Source: Marchantia polymorpha subsp. ruderalis (Eukaryota > Streptophyta > Marchantiopsida > Marchantiales > Marchantiaceae). Taken from it: 64,000 nucleotides of DNA. Made by a program: the position numbers and the translations under genes. A model generated the notes under the pieces. The model saw nothing but the letters and a program-made list of their open reading frames with translations. It searched no databases and was not told where the DNA came from. The DNA is taken from assembly GCA_037833965.1 (NCBI GenBank), contig AP031356.1:1696501-1760500 (forward strand). Direction: 5' to 3'. This document shows, piece by piece, positions 26,138 through 38,827 of the stretch. Within the stretch, counting starts at the first letter, position 1. Each line of letters opens with the position of its first letter.

Positions 26138-29133
26138 TATTATGCTTTCCCCATTCCAAGGTACATGCACATCATGCTCAAAGTTGTTGCTTTGTCAATT
26201 AGTTCCTCTCTCGAGGAAGTGGTCGATTGCCATGCCGAGAATAAAAAGAAGCATTCAGCTCAAGAAACTGTACACCTAGCAGGAATTAACACCCTTGTTT
26301 TCTTCACAATTGCGCAGGTGATGGCAGCTCTCTGCGAAACTGGTTTATAATATGAGTGGGTGCATCAACTTGGCCGAATCGAATCAGATCAGCGCAATTA
26401 AAGTACGACTGGTCTCTAGAATGACTTCCAATCGACATACAAGCTTATGCACCTCGAGCTTTTCTCCTGGCCTTCTTTGAAGGACTGCGAGTGTACAGAG
26501 GAGAATGTACTGAGAGGCTTTCATGTACTTCAGTCAGAGCATTTCCTCGTCCAAAAGCCTGACGAAAACATTCTGGAGACGGAATAATGACAGCGAGAGC
26601 ATATCACAGGAACTGAAGCTCTGAAGACGTGCCAGCCAACAAAATGTAACAGATTCGTACTGTGGTCGGTCACCCGAAAATGGTTCAGATTAACCTTCTC
26701 CGCTCAGAAATCCGTCAGCTCTGGATCTAAAAAAAAATTCTATAGCACTTTGTTACTTCTTTACTTTTCCATCTACGTTCCAAAGACGAAGGCGCCTTTT
26801 GAACAGCAATTTTCAGCGTGGAGAGAGGCACGATGGTTTAGAGCTATTTCAACTGCTCACCTGGGAGCAGTGTACGCGAGTCACGACACATACGCACCAG
26901 GAACTGCCCAAGGCGTTGCCTCGACAATGTCTATGTTGGTCTGCGGCTCGTTCCCTGGACCTTAGTGTATGAGTAAGTTGTGTTTCTGGTAGAGAACTAT
27001 GGCATGGTTCGTAGACCTTCTACTACAGTTTTTGCTATTGTTGCGCAGTCTTCTCTCTTCACGAGACGCATGCTGCGTGACAATAGCAAATCTCTCGTGC
27101 AAGGAACAAATTGTGTTGCTTCTTCTCATCGGTTCTAGTACCATGAAGTGGTAAGCTCTTGCGAGAACTTCAATCATCATGATAAAAGAATTGACGAAAG
27201 ACAAGGACACACTCGTACTATAGCCGCAATTTTGCAACAGAGTCACAATAGGTTAAAAACACAATCTTGTAAATAAAGTTTCAAATTTTTCTTCTTGTCT
27301 CTAGTTCAGCTCGAGGTGTTTCTACCATTTGTTTCCAAAACCCACCACCTTGCCACCCTTACGTTGATATCCATATGCGAGTGCCGAAAGCTGGCTCACG
27401 GAACTTTCGGTTGATTTTTTACTTAATGAAGAAATTTCTTACTGTTATATCTGCATAAACTCGTGACTCATCAAAATCACGAGTTGTCAAAGTCCAGGAA
27501 CTTGAGTGGTGTTGAAGAAAACTTCAAACCAAACTTTGATAAAAAATATACCAACAGTTCTTAAGAGTGATCCCAAATCATATTACTGCGATCGCTCGAA
27601 TCACATTGGTAGGAATATAAGCGGATAGAACTCTAAGCTTATAAAAAGACAAACACTTTTTAGAGCTTATCTTATTTCTTTGTGTCTAGTAGGCTAATCT
27701 TGGCTCACTCCAAATTCCACCGACTAATTTTTCTCCACAAGATAACCTCCTCTTCTATATAGATTTCAATCATATTCGTCAAAACAAAGGCAGCGGCACC
27801 TACCTTCATACGTAGTTGTGTGCAAAAGTAGGATATAGTATGTACGACATTAAGAGTCGGTAATGTGAATCCAACCGGTAGTGCTCGCATTGTACTTAGT
27901 GCCTTTGAGCGACCTAGGAACTCAACTGAGAAAGTTCTTATTATTGCTCTTGAATTACAATATCCGAAATTGGTCTGAAACAACATAGTGTAGCATTAGC
28001 TTAAAATACTAAATTCTTTAAAATTGAAAAGGACTGGCTTTTAAAAAAAGATTCTTTTAAAGTCGTTTGTTTTCAATTATACAGATTTAAATGCTATAGT
28101 GTGAATTTGACAGCAATATTTCAAGTACAGCTCTCTTTGTATACACACTACACATAACTAATTACATACAATCATGACTAAATGTGAAGATGGAGTTTTA
28201 ATGTTATAGCAATAGAATAAAATATATGGTACAACCAACAAAGTTGATAAATGAGATTTCATTAACATACAATGGTGAATAATAAGTTTTAAAAAATATT
28301 AATAATTGTCCTTCAGTTGTTCCAGTTACAGCTGCTATACCACTAAAGATTCCTTCCAACCGAAAAGCTGTTGGAGACAAATTCATGTGGTTCAGCTTTT
28401 TCGGAAACGTTCAAGATTGAGCCAGAGACGAAAGCAATAACCTGGGCTTGTAGAGGGTGGATGCATTTCAAAGCGGCAAAATTAATTTTGTCCATAACGG
28501 TGGTATGCAAGGTGGTTGAGATAATTTAGTTCACTTATGACATACGTCAACGCACTTAAAACACGGAAGGCCAATGGATCTAAGCTTTTGTGTCCTGAAG
28601 ACTGAAGGTTTTGTTTAGAAATGCTATTAGTTTGCCAGGTGCAGGTACTCCGGGTTCAGGTGCGAAAGGTTATGGGATGCCAGCGCATTTATGATGGGGA
28701 TTCGGAGGCAGCCTCCGTATTTGAGTCTATGGAGAAAACGAGGTTCTTGGAGCTGAATACGTCGACATGTGATAGCTAACAGGTTCTACACATCCGCGCC
28801 CCATAAAGCTGCTGCCTCAACCACCGAACTTTGTAGGACTCATTTGGCAACTGCGGACGAAATTCGAGAGACGAAAAACCTGAACAAGACGAATTGGTCT
28901 TGAAGCATGCAGTATTCGACAATCTGGCGAGGGTTGTCATTGGTAACTGACCTTAAACTGCCCTCTCTTCTTGTTCCAAATCTACAAAGCAACTAATTAA
29001 TGGAATTAGTACGCAGCAGTCCTGTAAGTGATAGGCATAACTTGGCAGGTCTGACAGAGGCTTGTCCAGGGCTCTATTAATGTTGCCGTGCCACAAGTAC
29101 CAAAGTGATACATGACGCAGATGTTTCTAGCAT

Positions 29134-29366
29134 GGGAGGGGCTAGTTATCCCTCACTTAGGGCTAACTAGCCTTCACTCTACTATACGTGCTTATCTGAT
29201 TGGTCGAACCGCCTATAAATGCTACTGCATCCCTACTACCCTACATCTGCTATTACCCTGCATCGACCAATAAGAGAACCCTACTACCTTGCATCGACCA
29301 AGAAGAGCAACTGCGTATACTAGAGTGAGGGCTAATTAACCCTAAGTGAGATAACTAGCCGTTCCC
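29134..29366. mobile_element. Mutator-like MITE, about 232 bp, with target duplication
   Basis: The ends form long imperfect inverted repeats of about 50 bp: GGCTAGTTATC, CTCACTTAGGG and TCACTCTA recur inverted at the far end, ending AACTAGCCGTTCCC. TTCTAGCAT(G) flanks the element on both sides (29125-29134 and 29367-29376), a 9-10 bp duplication typical of Mutator-type transposition. There is no coding capacity. Inside are two copies of a segment containing GCATCGACCAA and a TATAAATG. Confidence 0.75.
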
Positions 29367-29376
29367 TTCTAGCATG

Positions 29377-30052
29377 CACGCTTTCACCTCAACACGACCC
29401 ACAATCTTATACATATTAACGGTCATATGGTGACCGAGACATTACAGACAGGATACATGAGATGCACAGAATGAATACGGAGTTTGCCTGAACAGGACGG
29501 AAGTTTATTAAAAGCTTTACATCAGAGTAGGACAAAAGAGATATGCACGTGCCATTTCTCAGCACTACTCAAGCCGATATGTGCTTCCGCTGTCGTATAT
29601 ACGAAGCTGCCCTCCATCCCTGGTGGCTCTAGACTTGGTGCATACTCTATTGACTATGTAAGATTTGGCCAAGTCACTTAGGCCCACAAAAACAAGGACC
29701 CTGGGCAGACTGACTTGCGTACCTTCTCGGACATCTAGGATACCTGAGCCGCGGGAGTAACATGAAGAGGGGATTGGATGCTCACCCTTAACAGCATTTT
29801 TCAGGCAATGAATATCCAATTAACTGGTGGCTAGTTCTCGTAGAACCCGTCGAGGTCCAATTGTATTCATCAAACTTGTAGACAGTAATCGTTCTGAAGA
29901 TCCACTAACTACTTTAATACAGCACACCAAACGTGGATAATCATTCGAACCATCTACAGTCCACAAGATCCCTCGTTGGTACCATGCACAACTCATGCTG
30001 TCTGAAATCTGTACCTGCCTATGAGAAAGAGCAGGGCCAATGGCGAGAAAAC
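29377..30052. other. 3' flank of the RS2Z gene
   Basis: This spacer lies between the MITE and the RS2Z stop codon on the minus strand, so its right part is probably RS2Z 3' UTR. No independent gene is seen. Confidence 0.4.
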
Positions 30053-32459
30053 TCAGTCGGCAGAAGGACTAAGACTGGTCTCATCCCTTTGGGGTGGTGA
30101 GTCCTTTGTCATGGGACTATGGTTATCAGCTTCTGGCTCTGGGCTGAGGTCCTTCCTCGGAGCAGGGCTGAGATCTCTTGGACTAGGACTGCGACTCGGT
30201 TCTCTTCGGGTTGGTTGCGGGCTGCGGCTGATGCTCCTACCATTTCCCACTGGACTACGCACAGGACTCCGAGATCGGCTTCGACTTTCTTTCCGTGGTG
30301 GAAGACCGGGAGACAAACTGCGGCTCCGACTGCGCGTAATTCTGCGGCCCCGGGTTTCTTCCTTGACGGGACTCCTGCTTGTCTTTCTCGGACTGCAAGA
30401 CCAATAACGAGACACACGTGAGCGAACTTATGTGCGTTCAGGCTAGCATTCGTAAATGGAATATGCTATGTCACCTAGAATTTGAAGGTCTCCTTTGCTG
30501 ACAAATCATCAATTCCTACAGTTAAATCGTCGCATTATCTGTACATAATAAACCCTACACATTACAGTAGTGTGCATCACTTCATTGACCAGTACACATT
30601 TCTTATCCGTTCATGTGAAAGAAAAGTCACACCTGTAACTACGGCTTCTGCTGTAGCTTCTGCTTCGACTTCTTCCGCGACGAGGCGACCTGGAGCGGGA
30701 ACGATCGATTGGGGAACGGGAGCGAGAAGGACGACTGCGCTCATACCTGCCAAAAGGCACTTCAAACGTCAATAACATAAACCATAACAAATTGGACACG
30801 TTCTACGTCAACTGCTCTGAGGTTAAATGACTCCCAAATGCACCAGTGTTGACCTGTTGAAGGGGCGAGGACTGTTTCGGCAGTTACGCTCTATGTGGCC
30901 CCGCTGTCCACAACGGTAGCATTTGTCACGCCAATCCCCAGCCTTGCAGTCTCGGGCCCAATGTCCATCGTTTCCACAATTGTAGCATCGTCCTGTTCCC
31001 GGAGGAGGGCCTCTTCCAAGGTACTCGCGGGCTCCACCTGGTCCTCGGGGACCCTGCACATCAGTACGATATCAAGCTTTGGGTCAGATTTATGATCATT
31101 GACCGCTAATCTTTTGTGTGAGTGGACTTTGTCCACATTACTCATTCTCATTTTGAAAACATTCCAGTTCCTCTAGCAATACACGGATAAAAACAGTAAT
31201 TCCTCATAAATTTGAACATCTGAAAAGTACATGCTTCATATAAATTGAAAGGAAAATCAAATGAGGTGGGTGTGAAGCAGGAGGTCAGGGCATGACCAGT
31301 GATGAGGAGATGGCGAAGTCCCTCACCCGTCTAGCAAACTCCACCACCAGACGACTACCTTCGAAGTCTTTACCATTCAGGTAGCGGATAGCTTCGTCGG
31401 CGTCTCGGGGGTCACTAAATTCCTGCGAGTAACAATGCGTCCCCGGTTGAAGGAAATAACCTACTGTTATCTACAGAGAGGACTTACCGGTGGGCTATAT
31501 TCCACAGCCAATAGATTGGGTTTAGTGCGGCTAACGTGGATACGGGAGCTATTCTAGGGTAATATTCACACTTGCAGAAAATCAACAGACAACTGTATGT
31601 ACTACTAAACGAACTACGATGCAGAAGGGTAAGGTATACACACAACGAAGGCGAAGTCGTGCTTCAAATCCACGTCTCGGACTCTGCGAAAAGTCGTGCC
31701 AAAAAAGAGCAGCGCACCACGTCAAGGCACGGCACGATACACCGCGAGTCAGTTGAATCAAACACCATTTCCACCCTCGCCATTCCATGTATGTACGTAT
31801 GAACAATCATACATACATATGCACGCCTAGATGCGCCAGTCTCCCAAATCCCTCGCGAGCAAGGGCCACCATGCCACCAAGGCCACCCTCTCACCAAAGA
31901 CCTCCTGGCCGGCGAGAACCCACCAACCTTCAACAACATCATGCGAGTTAACGCTTAGCCCCGTAACGCTCATCTGCCTTCGCCCTTACAAATCAAAGTG
32001 GCAGGCCCTCTGCATTCAGTTTTCGTTCTGAAATATTTCAGAACTGAATGACACAACGAGGTATCGTTTTGCTGCGAGATGTTCTCGCCTTTGACTGCTT
32101 TCCTCAAAGACTGAGGAAAATCTACGGCTGTCGGAAAGAGTCCGATTTAAGAGTGTCTAATTGGGCTTCAGGCACTTGCACTAGGATCAAGTTGTTGAAG
32201 GTTCGGACAGTGCTTCTACGCCCTCGCCGGGTTATCTATGTCGACAGAAGGAGATTACTAAGAAGCTTCTATGATACTCCCACCCGAAAGATCTCCTGTG
32301 CAGAATCAGTGAGTAGTATTCATATTAAGCGTCAGATGCAATGCCATACCTTCCGTACTTGCTGAAAAGATCCTCAAGATCACGGCTGCGAGTCCTGCTT
32401 GAAAGCCGACCGACGTAAAGCCGGGTTTGACCTCCCCCTCGATCTTCATATCGAGGCAT
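30053..32459 (-). CDS. RS2Z: RS2Z-type SR splicing factor (RRM plus two zinc knuckles)
   Basis: This plant-specific serine/arginine-rich protein acts in pre-mRNA splicing in nuclear speckles. Six coding exons on the minus strand: 32459-32350, 31683-31644, 31422-31327, 31053-30854, 30746-30633 and 30392-30053, in consistent phases, giving 299 residues. RNP2 LYVGRL is at 14-19 and RNP1 DFAFVEF at 46-52. The CCHC knuckles [14 protein letters not shown] (about 105-118) and [14 protein letters not shown] (about 128-141) follow, then an RS domain and an SP-rich tail. The MPRYEDR start is the usual family N-terminus. Intron 1 (666 bp) splits the RRM after YGR; RS2Z genes are known for regulated alternative splicing of a long intron here. 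The exon 4 donor is GTCAAC, weaker than the rest. The exact paralogue is not assigned. Confidence 0.94.
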
Positions 32460-32491
32460 CACTCCACGGAGCAAAAAATAGCTTAAACGCT

Positions 32492-34608
32492 CTACACATT
32501 CAGAATACAAAACTCAGTAATAACACGACATGGACTCCAGTGACTTGTACCAATCAGCCCCGCTAGGAAATTCCACCGAACGACGAGGTTCAGCGGATAC
32601 GAGCGCTTAGTATCACAAAAGGTAGGCGACAAGCTGAGACAAAAACACAACTGACGAATTACGCAGTGAAGAGGCAAAAGGACACAAAACGACCATAAAA
32701 GGCGAGCAAACCAACATTGTGTGCAAAACCCAGATGTTAAGAAGCAGAGCGTAAGAACCAGTGACCGTCTGTACGAGAATCAGAGGTTGAGCCACGATAA
32801 AAGCTGTCAATAGAGCGGTACAAAAAGTTCATTCCACCCCACATACTTGGATGCAAATGGCGAAACTGAGGCCTCGGAGCAAGAAAAGTAGAAACGAGAT
32901 AATCGAACAAAGGACCCAAAGGATTGACCATCGAGACAATCATTCGCAGAAGACATGAGACGAAACGACACAATATAACATGCACATCACTACAATGAAT
33001 TGTGATCCGACACGGTTTACCAGCTCGTTGCTTTGTACATTCTCTCTCTCTTGACGATTGCCAGAAACGATTATCCCACGTCTAGTTAACAGAATTTGGC
33101 ACAAAGTCGCAGGAGATAAAGTGCAACTTGCACCGCATCCAATCCAAGCAATGCACGATTAGGGCCATGTAGAAGGCCAGGCTGATGCGAAAACATCAGA
33201 CAGACACACGGACAGCCACAGCCGGAAAACGTGAAAGCCCCACGCAGACATGAATTGATGGAATACAAAGAACTAAGAAGTGTTGAGCGGTGCCCAAGAA
33301 TATTCCCTATTCCACAATAATCATCACTAATATGGAAATGGTGTTCTTTGCCCTTGGTATAGCTAGCATCCTCGAAGACGACTATCTCGATAGAAGAGAA
33401 CTCACGTAGATTACTTTTTTGTGACATTATAATTATAAGTAACATGCAAATTACTAGTGATAGATATGCAAGTACAAAACAGAAGGACATCATGACAGCT
33501 TGTATATATACTACAGCAGCCTTGACTCCGCTTCACGAAAGAAAGAGGCTTGAGAATCCTATTCGTGCTGATCCATCCGCGATCATCCAATCGGCCAAAG
33601 CTAAGACAAGAGGAGTAGGATCCACAACAGATAAGGCACATCGAAATCGTAAGACTATCATTACCCGAAATTCATTGTGATCTTTATTTGCATAGGAAAC
33701 GTCTTACTTTAATCCTGCGAATTTTCCCATAAACTATGTCATGTATACGGACTTCAATGAAAACAGCGTGTTGACCAGATTATGGCCCATGAAGGACCCA
33801 AAACAACGCTTTATTCCAAGGCGGAAACAAAGTATCGAAGCTTCTCTTGGACACCACGAACTTAGGTCAAATTTGACTTTGATCTCGAAGTTCAACTTTC
33901 ATTCTAAGCAGAAAATTACAGTCATATATGAATTGGACATAATAAACATATCATCTAAGAAATCATCGTGTATCACAAATATGTCGGGGCCCTCTGGCAT
34001 TAAAAGCAGATCCACCCTCGTTTGTCTGGACAAGAACTCTCGGGTAATATCCTTCAGTACACTTTGATCTGCTGTCAGAAGCTTCATGAGAAACGCGACA
34101 CCTTGACAACCACGAACATCACAATCCAGACGTCTGGCCTCCTCAGATCATCCTCAAATTTCAACATACTGCCTCATCTTCCTAATGTCATACTCTAGGG
34201 CATATGAGGTGGACTGAACAGCAGCGAAAGCTCGTGCAACTTTAAGCAGTTACAAGAGCACACCATCTCTGTCAGTGCTGGAGCCTTCGTTTCAAAACAT
34301 ATATTACGCAAGCTTAGTAGGTTTCAGCCTGACAAACCTAACAGAGTCGAATGCACAGGGATACAGTTGCCGCTCTCCAAATGGGACACTTCCCATGCGA
34401 AAAACCCCGTCCAAATCACGCGCACACGCAGGTCCGAGTCGCGTGCACAATCATCGCTTTCTCAAATTACCGTGGAGATTTGTTTCTCACGATCATGAAG
34501 TTGAATAAACACACAAGGAGCGAGCATCACAGAGCCGTAGACAAAAACGAAGGGGCCGCACAAAGAGGAAGAGGAGGGAGGAAGGAAAAAAGCGCAGGGA
34601 GGCCATAC
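32492..34608 (-). other. Probable 5' UTR intron of the RS2Z gene
   Basis: On the minus strand a GC-rich leader-like block (about 34609-34770) ends in GATAGAG/GTATGG at 34608. A TGTGTAG acceptor lies at 32494-32492, 33 bases before the start codon. The 2.1 kb between holds only chance frames (the longest is minus 33086-33493). Long leader introns fit SR genes, but both borders are inferred. Confidence 0.35.
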
Positions 34609-36610
34609 CTCTATCAAATTAAGAGTTTTAAAAAGCCCGGATGCTCAAGACACCTCCACAGCAGACTCGGCGTCGTCGCAGCGACAGTCCGATACGTCTC
34701 CCAAAGAGCTTTGCCACCACACGCACAGCGACACCAGATCTCTTCAGCCGATTAAACCCGAAAAAGAAAACTGCGCAGGCTCATAATCGGAGCTGGAACG
34801 ACCGAGCGCTCGCACGAGCACTGGAGGGAGGCTTCGTTCGGAGCTCTCTGCTGCTCGCAAACAACGCTAACGCAGCCCTAACTGCAACCGCCAGTGGCGC
34901 CACGGACGGCTCAGATGCCACAATGCTTGTCAAAATCTGGCCATCGTCGATGTAAATCTGACGACGACTGATCTTCCTCTGGCGTTATCGCCAGTTCAGA
35001 TGCTAAAACAAGTGATCCCACCCTCTTTGCTCCCGACAAGGGCGAGCACCCCATGCCTTTTCCTCGCTCGGAGACAGGGTATCACCGGTACAGGCGTGGT
35101 AGGAGCTCCGACGATCCTGACGGCAGAAACCGCGAGGAAGACGACACTCCACAGTTTGCCGCGGTACAGGATCTACTCCATTAGATCGTTTTCCTTTATG
35201 AAACAAACGTTTCCCATTACTTCTCGAGTTGTTATGACCCACTGCCAACTCTCGTCTCGGAAACATATCTTTACAGACGATTGTCTATCCTAAAATTTGA
35301 CAGCAAGTATTCACTCTCGTGATAACACCGACGTGTTTCAGAATATGTACAAGCCATTAGATGGTTATTGGAATGTGTTTTTCTAGGCGACACATCCCGA
35401 TGAGATGATTGGTGTAAAACTAGAGATAATAAAATTTCATATGAGGTTCGGGTGGACATTTACTGTTGTTGATCTTAGGTTGTTTCGGAGATGATTTTAT
35501 AGGGCTAATAATTCAAGTTATTATTTGACAAGTTCTATGTGTTCTATGTTGGCTAAAATGAGAAGATTATATCATGTATCATCTTTACTTTTCTTAATGT
35601 GACAAAATCACTTTGGTTAATAAATACCTATGTAATAAAGATATCATTTAGAATGACGTGTCATTGTGAAATTGTGACATATCACCATTGTATAAACTTC
35701 CCAATATCATCATGTTGATAAAGGTTCAAGATAAATTGAAATAAAATTTATTGATTATAAGGCGTAATTATGATGGGACTTTAGAGTGGTTTGGGGGCCT
35801 GTTAAGATGGACCATTGTTTATTCCATCATAATAGGCATGTTATAGTACTCAAAGAAGTTACTTCATTACATTTCTGATAAAAACGTGGTGACTTTATAA
35901 CTATCGCTTTGGGACTGGATTAGTATATCATTTTAGGGATAAATGTATGGAGTCTGTGATAAATTGTTTAGATATCATACATTTTCCAGGGTTTCCAAGA
36001 TACTATTGGAGACCTGATAAACAATTTGAGTATATTGAATGTCTTGGATCTGAGCCCGGCAGCGGTGATAGCTTTCAACAAGTGGATTCCAATCAGTCAC
36101 TGGTGTTTCACAAAAACGATTCTTATAAACTTCGGTATTGAAAATTGTTGTAGTAAATATTCCTAACAAAATAGAAAATTCACAAAATTGATATAATTTA
36201 TAATTCGTAAACTTTGAGTAGTATTGGAAATCTTTCGTACAACCATACAAGGACTGTAAGAAAATATTGGAAAGCTAAGTACACAAAATGAGTTGAATGT
36301 GAACAAAGATGAATTTTCGTGGATTTGAAGATTGAAAATGAAATTTAAAATTCAACTTTATAATCTAACACAAAAAAAATTATAAGATAATTGTATCAAC
36401 TGACATTTAATTTATACTGAGCTTTGAATATGTTAATGCATATATGTTATATGTATGCTTTGAATATGTAATATAAGTTATATGCATAAGAAAATTTAAA
36501 CAGATTATTCAATCGTAAATTAATTACACACGTTTGAAGTGAATTTTGTCCAATATTATATAAAAGTGAGATAAAATATACACGTGGGATGCACGAAATG
36601 GACACTTTCC

Positions 36611-36702
36611 GCCGAAAACGAGCTCTTCCGCAGTGCAAGGAGCAATATGCACAAGTGCCGAAAACGAGCTCTTCCGCACTGCAAGGAGCAATATGCACAA
36701 GT
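36611..36702. repeat. 46-bp direct duplication
   Basis: GCCGAAAACGAGCTCTTCCG starts at 36611 and again at 36657. The two 46-bp units are nearly identical. The unit is GC-richer than its surroundings. Confidence 0.9.
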
Positions 36703-38790
36703 GACAGAATTTTCTTGGACCGTCCTCAAAAATCATTGTCGGATAGTCTATGTATGAACAATGGGGGATTCACGGTAGTTCCAGAACAGGAAATCAATGA
36801 TTGCTCTGAAAAAATGTGCAGGAACAAAAATTGCTTTTGAAGATCAAACCTCGAATTACTCGCATTCAAGGTTAGGAGCACTCCTCCGCATTTTGATACC
36901 AAAATATCAGAAGCATTAATTTCATTTTCCCCGACAAAGATCAGTATGAGGAGAAGACTTTTATGATCCAACATTTCTTCGTTCACCGCAGAAATAGCCG
37001 TGGTTTGTGTCCGTGGCATGGATTCCATTAATAAGAAAACATTAAGAACTCATAGCTATGTGTTAACTTTTATCATCCTGTATCTCTTAGGTATACACAA
37101 AATTGGATGCGAGTTAAATGTGCACTCGGTATACCCAACACCATCTGTCTCCGAGTGGCAAATGATAGGAGATTAATGTGTATCCAGCCGGACTATTTTA
37201 ATGCATTGCGTTTTCGAAAGATTCAGTTAAGAGCATGATGAGCAGAATTTTCAGGTAAAATTTTCTCTTTCGATCTAGCCATTGCAGGCACAGTTCCACA
37301 AAATGTGATATCCGATCTCCATCGTTTATTTAGTACATACAACACCAATATTTATAATTAATAGAAGATTGATACGTAATCATACTTACACATATAAATA
37401 TGTGTAAGTTCGGCAAATTATAACCATGCAAATTTAACCTTGAGTAATTATAGAGAAATTTACTTGATTGGATCCATCTGAATGCTTGATGGTACCCAAT
37501 ACGTTCCATGTCATTTATGTTCTTGTAATTGATTTGTTTCCAATTCAATGAAAAAAATAAATTCTTCTCGAAGTTAAGTTAGTCAGATTTTCCATGGCTT
37601 CCAATCTTCATCATGCAAGAGCTCAATTTTTCATATAGGCATAATCTACTTACTCCTTACTTTATTTTCTAAAATTGTTGGCCGAAGTCACGTAAGTTGC
37701 GTATTTTAGTCCGTGAAGTGCATGCAGGTAGAAGTCACTTTTCAAGAAAGAGCCGAAGTGCTTTTCCTAACCCAGTCTCAAAGCAATTACAAGAACTCAT
37801 AGTAGAACATCTATGACATCGAAAAGGTACCATTGGACTATTGGATACCATTAAGACTTTTCCTTTGTGATGGGATTCCATCAAGTAAATCTCTCTAGAA
37901 TTATATTAATGGGTATATCTAAGTTTTCTTTAACACATCAAATTTTCTTCCTCAAATCCAAAACATCATTATATAAATTTGTATGGTTTAACAATTTTTA
38001 ATATGCGATGCACTAGAAAAATGCATTAAAGTTAGAAGTGAGTACTTTATTATTTTATATGATCATGACATTTTTCATTTCTAAAAAATTGTAAAAAATT
38101 TTACATTATGAAAAATTCTAACAATTTTTTAAATATAATTATCACTCTAATACACAAAGTCAAAAAATATTTTCACCAACACATATTTTCAAAAATTATT
38201 TATGAAATCTTACAATGGTAAAAAATTGGATACATTATGCATAGATTAAATCTTAACATAACACTCAAATAAATTAAAATTTAATATTAAGCGTAAAAAT
38301 ATATTTTCTAGATTTATTTATATTCATACAAATGAAATGAAATCTTAAATTCAAATATAAACATAAATATTACAACATTTTCATAAATTAATCTTATGTG
38401 TTTAGTTTTTGTATCACATGAAGAGTAATTAATCGATTGAAACATTTGAGTTGAAAGATTTTCATGTGAATTAAATTTTATTGGTTCTGGTGTTCTATTT
38501 CTAAATGAAACCAATTTGTATCAATTTATTAACTTGAATTTATTTTGATAACAAAATTAACTAATCATTTAATTTGCCTACTTTTAAATTTAACTAGATT
38601 ATGACACAAATGTAGATATGCATTCATGTGACAAGGATTGATTGAATGCTCAATAATCAAATTTATTTCAAATTAAATCTAAATGGAAATAATAAAAATC
38701 AATTGTGAAGCTAAATTTAAATAAAACAAAGCATGCATTTAATAGTTATCATTTAAAAATCTTCACAAAAATATTGTATATTGTACAAGT

Positions 38791-38827
38791 TGATATATTG
38801 TACCTATTGGATAGGTACAATACATCA
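38791..38827. repeat. Hairpin, 17-bp arms (one mismatch), 3-base loop
   Basis: TGATATATTGTACCTAT, loop TGG, then ATAGGTACAATACATCA. The inner 12 bp are perfect. Confidence 0.85.

Larger units (their letters stand above)
25331..29133. other. Spacer without an assigned gene
   Basis: Small open frames occur (for example + 25462-25752 and + 26750-26965) with no recognised domain. A TATAAATA at 25763-25770 is not followed by a convincing coding region. A perfect 17-bp hairpin lies at 26095-26137 and a 9-bp one at 27458-27485. Confidence 0.4.

Noticed and set aside
33086-33493. 135-codon minus-strand frame with a hydrophobic start
   Set aside because: It lies in the probable RS2Z leader intron, has no recognised motif, and its hydrophobic start is what AT-rich chance frames produce.
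34351-34955. Plus-strand frames of 104-134 codons
   Set aside because: They overlap in different frames in the GC-rich RS2Z promoter and leader and have no recognisable domain.
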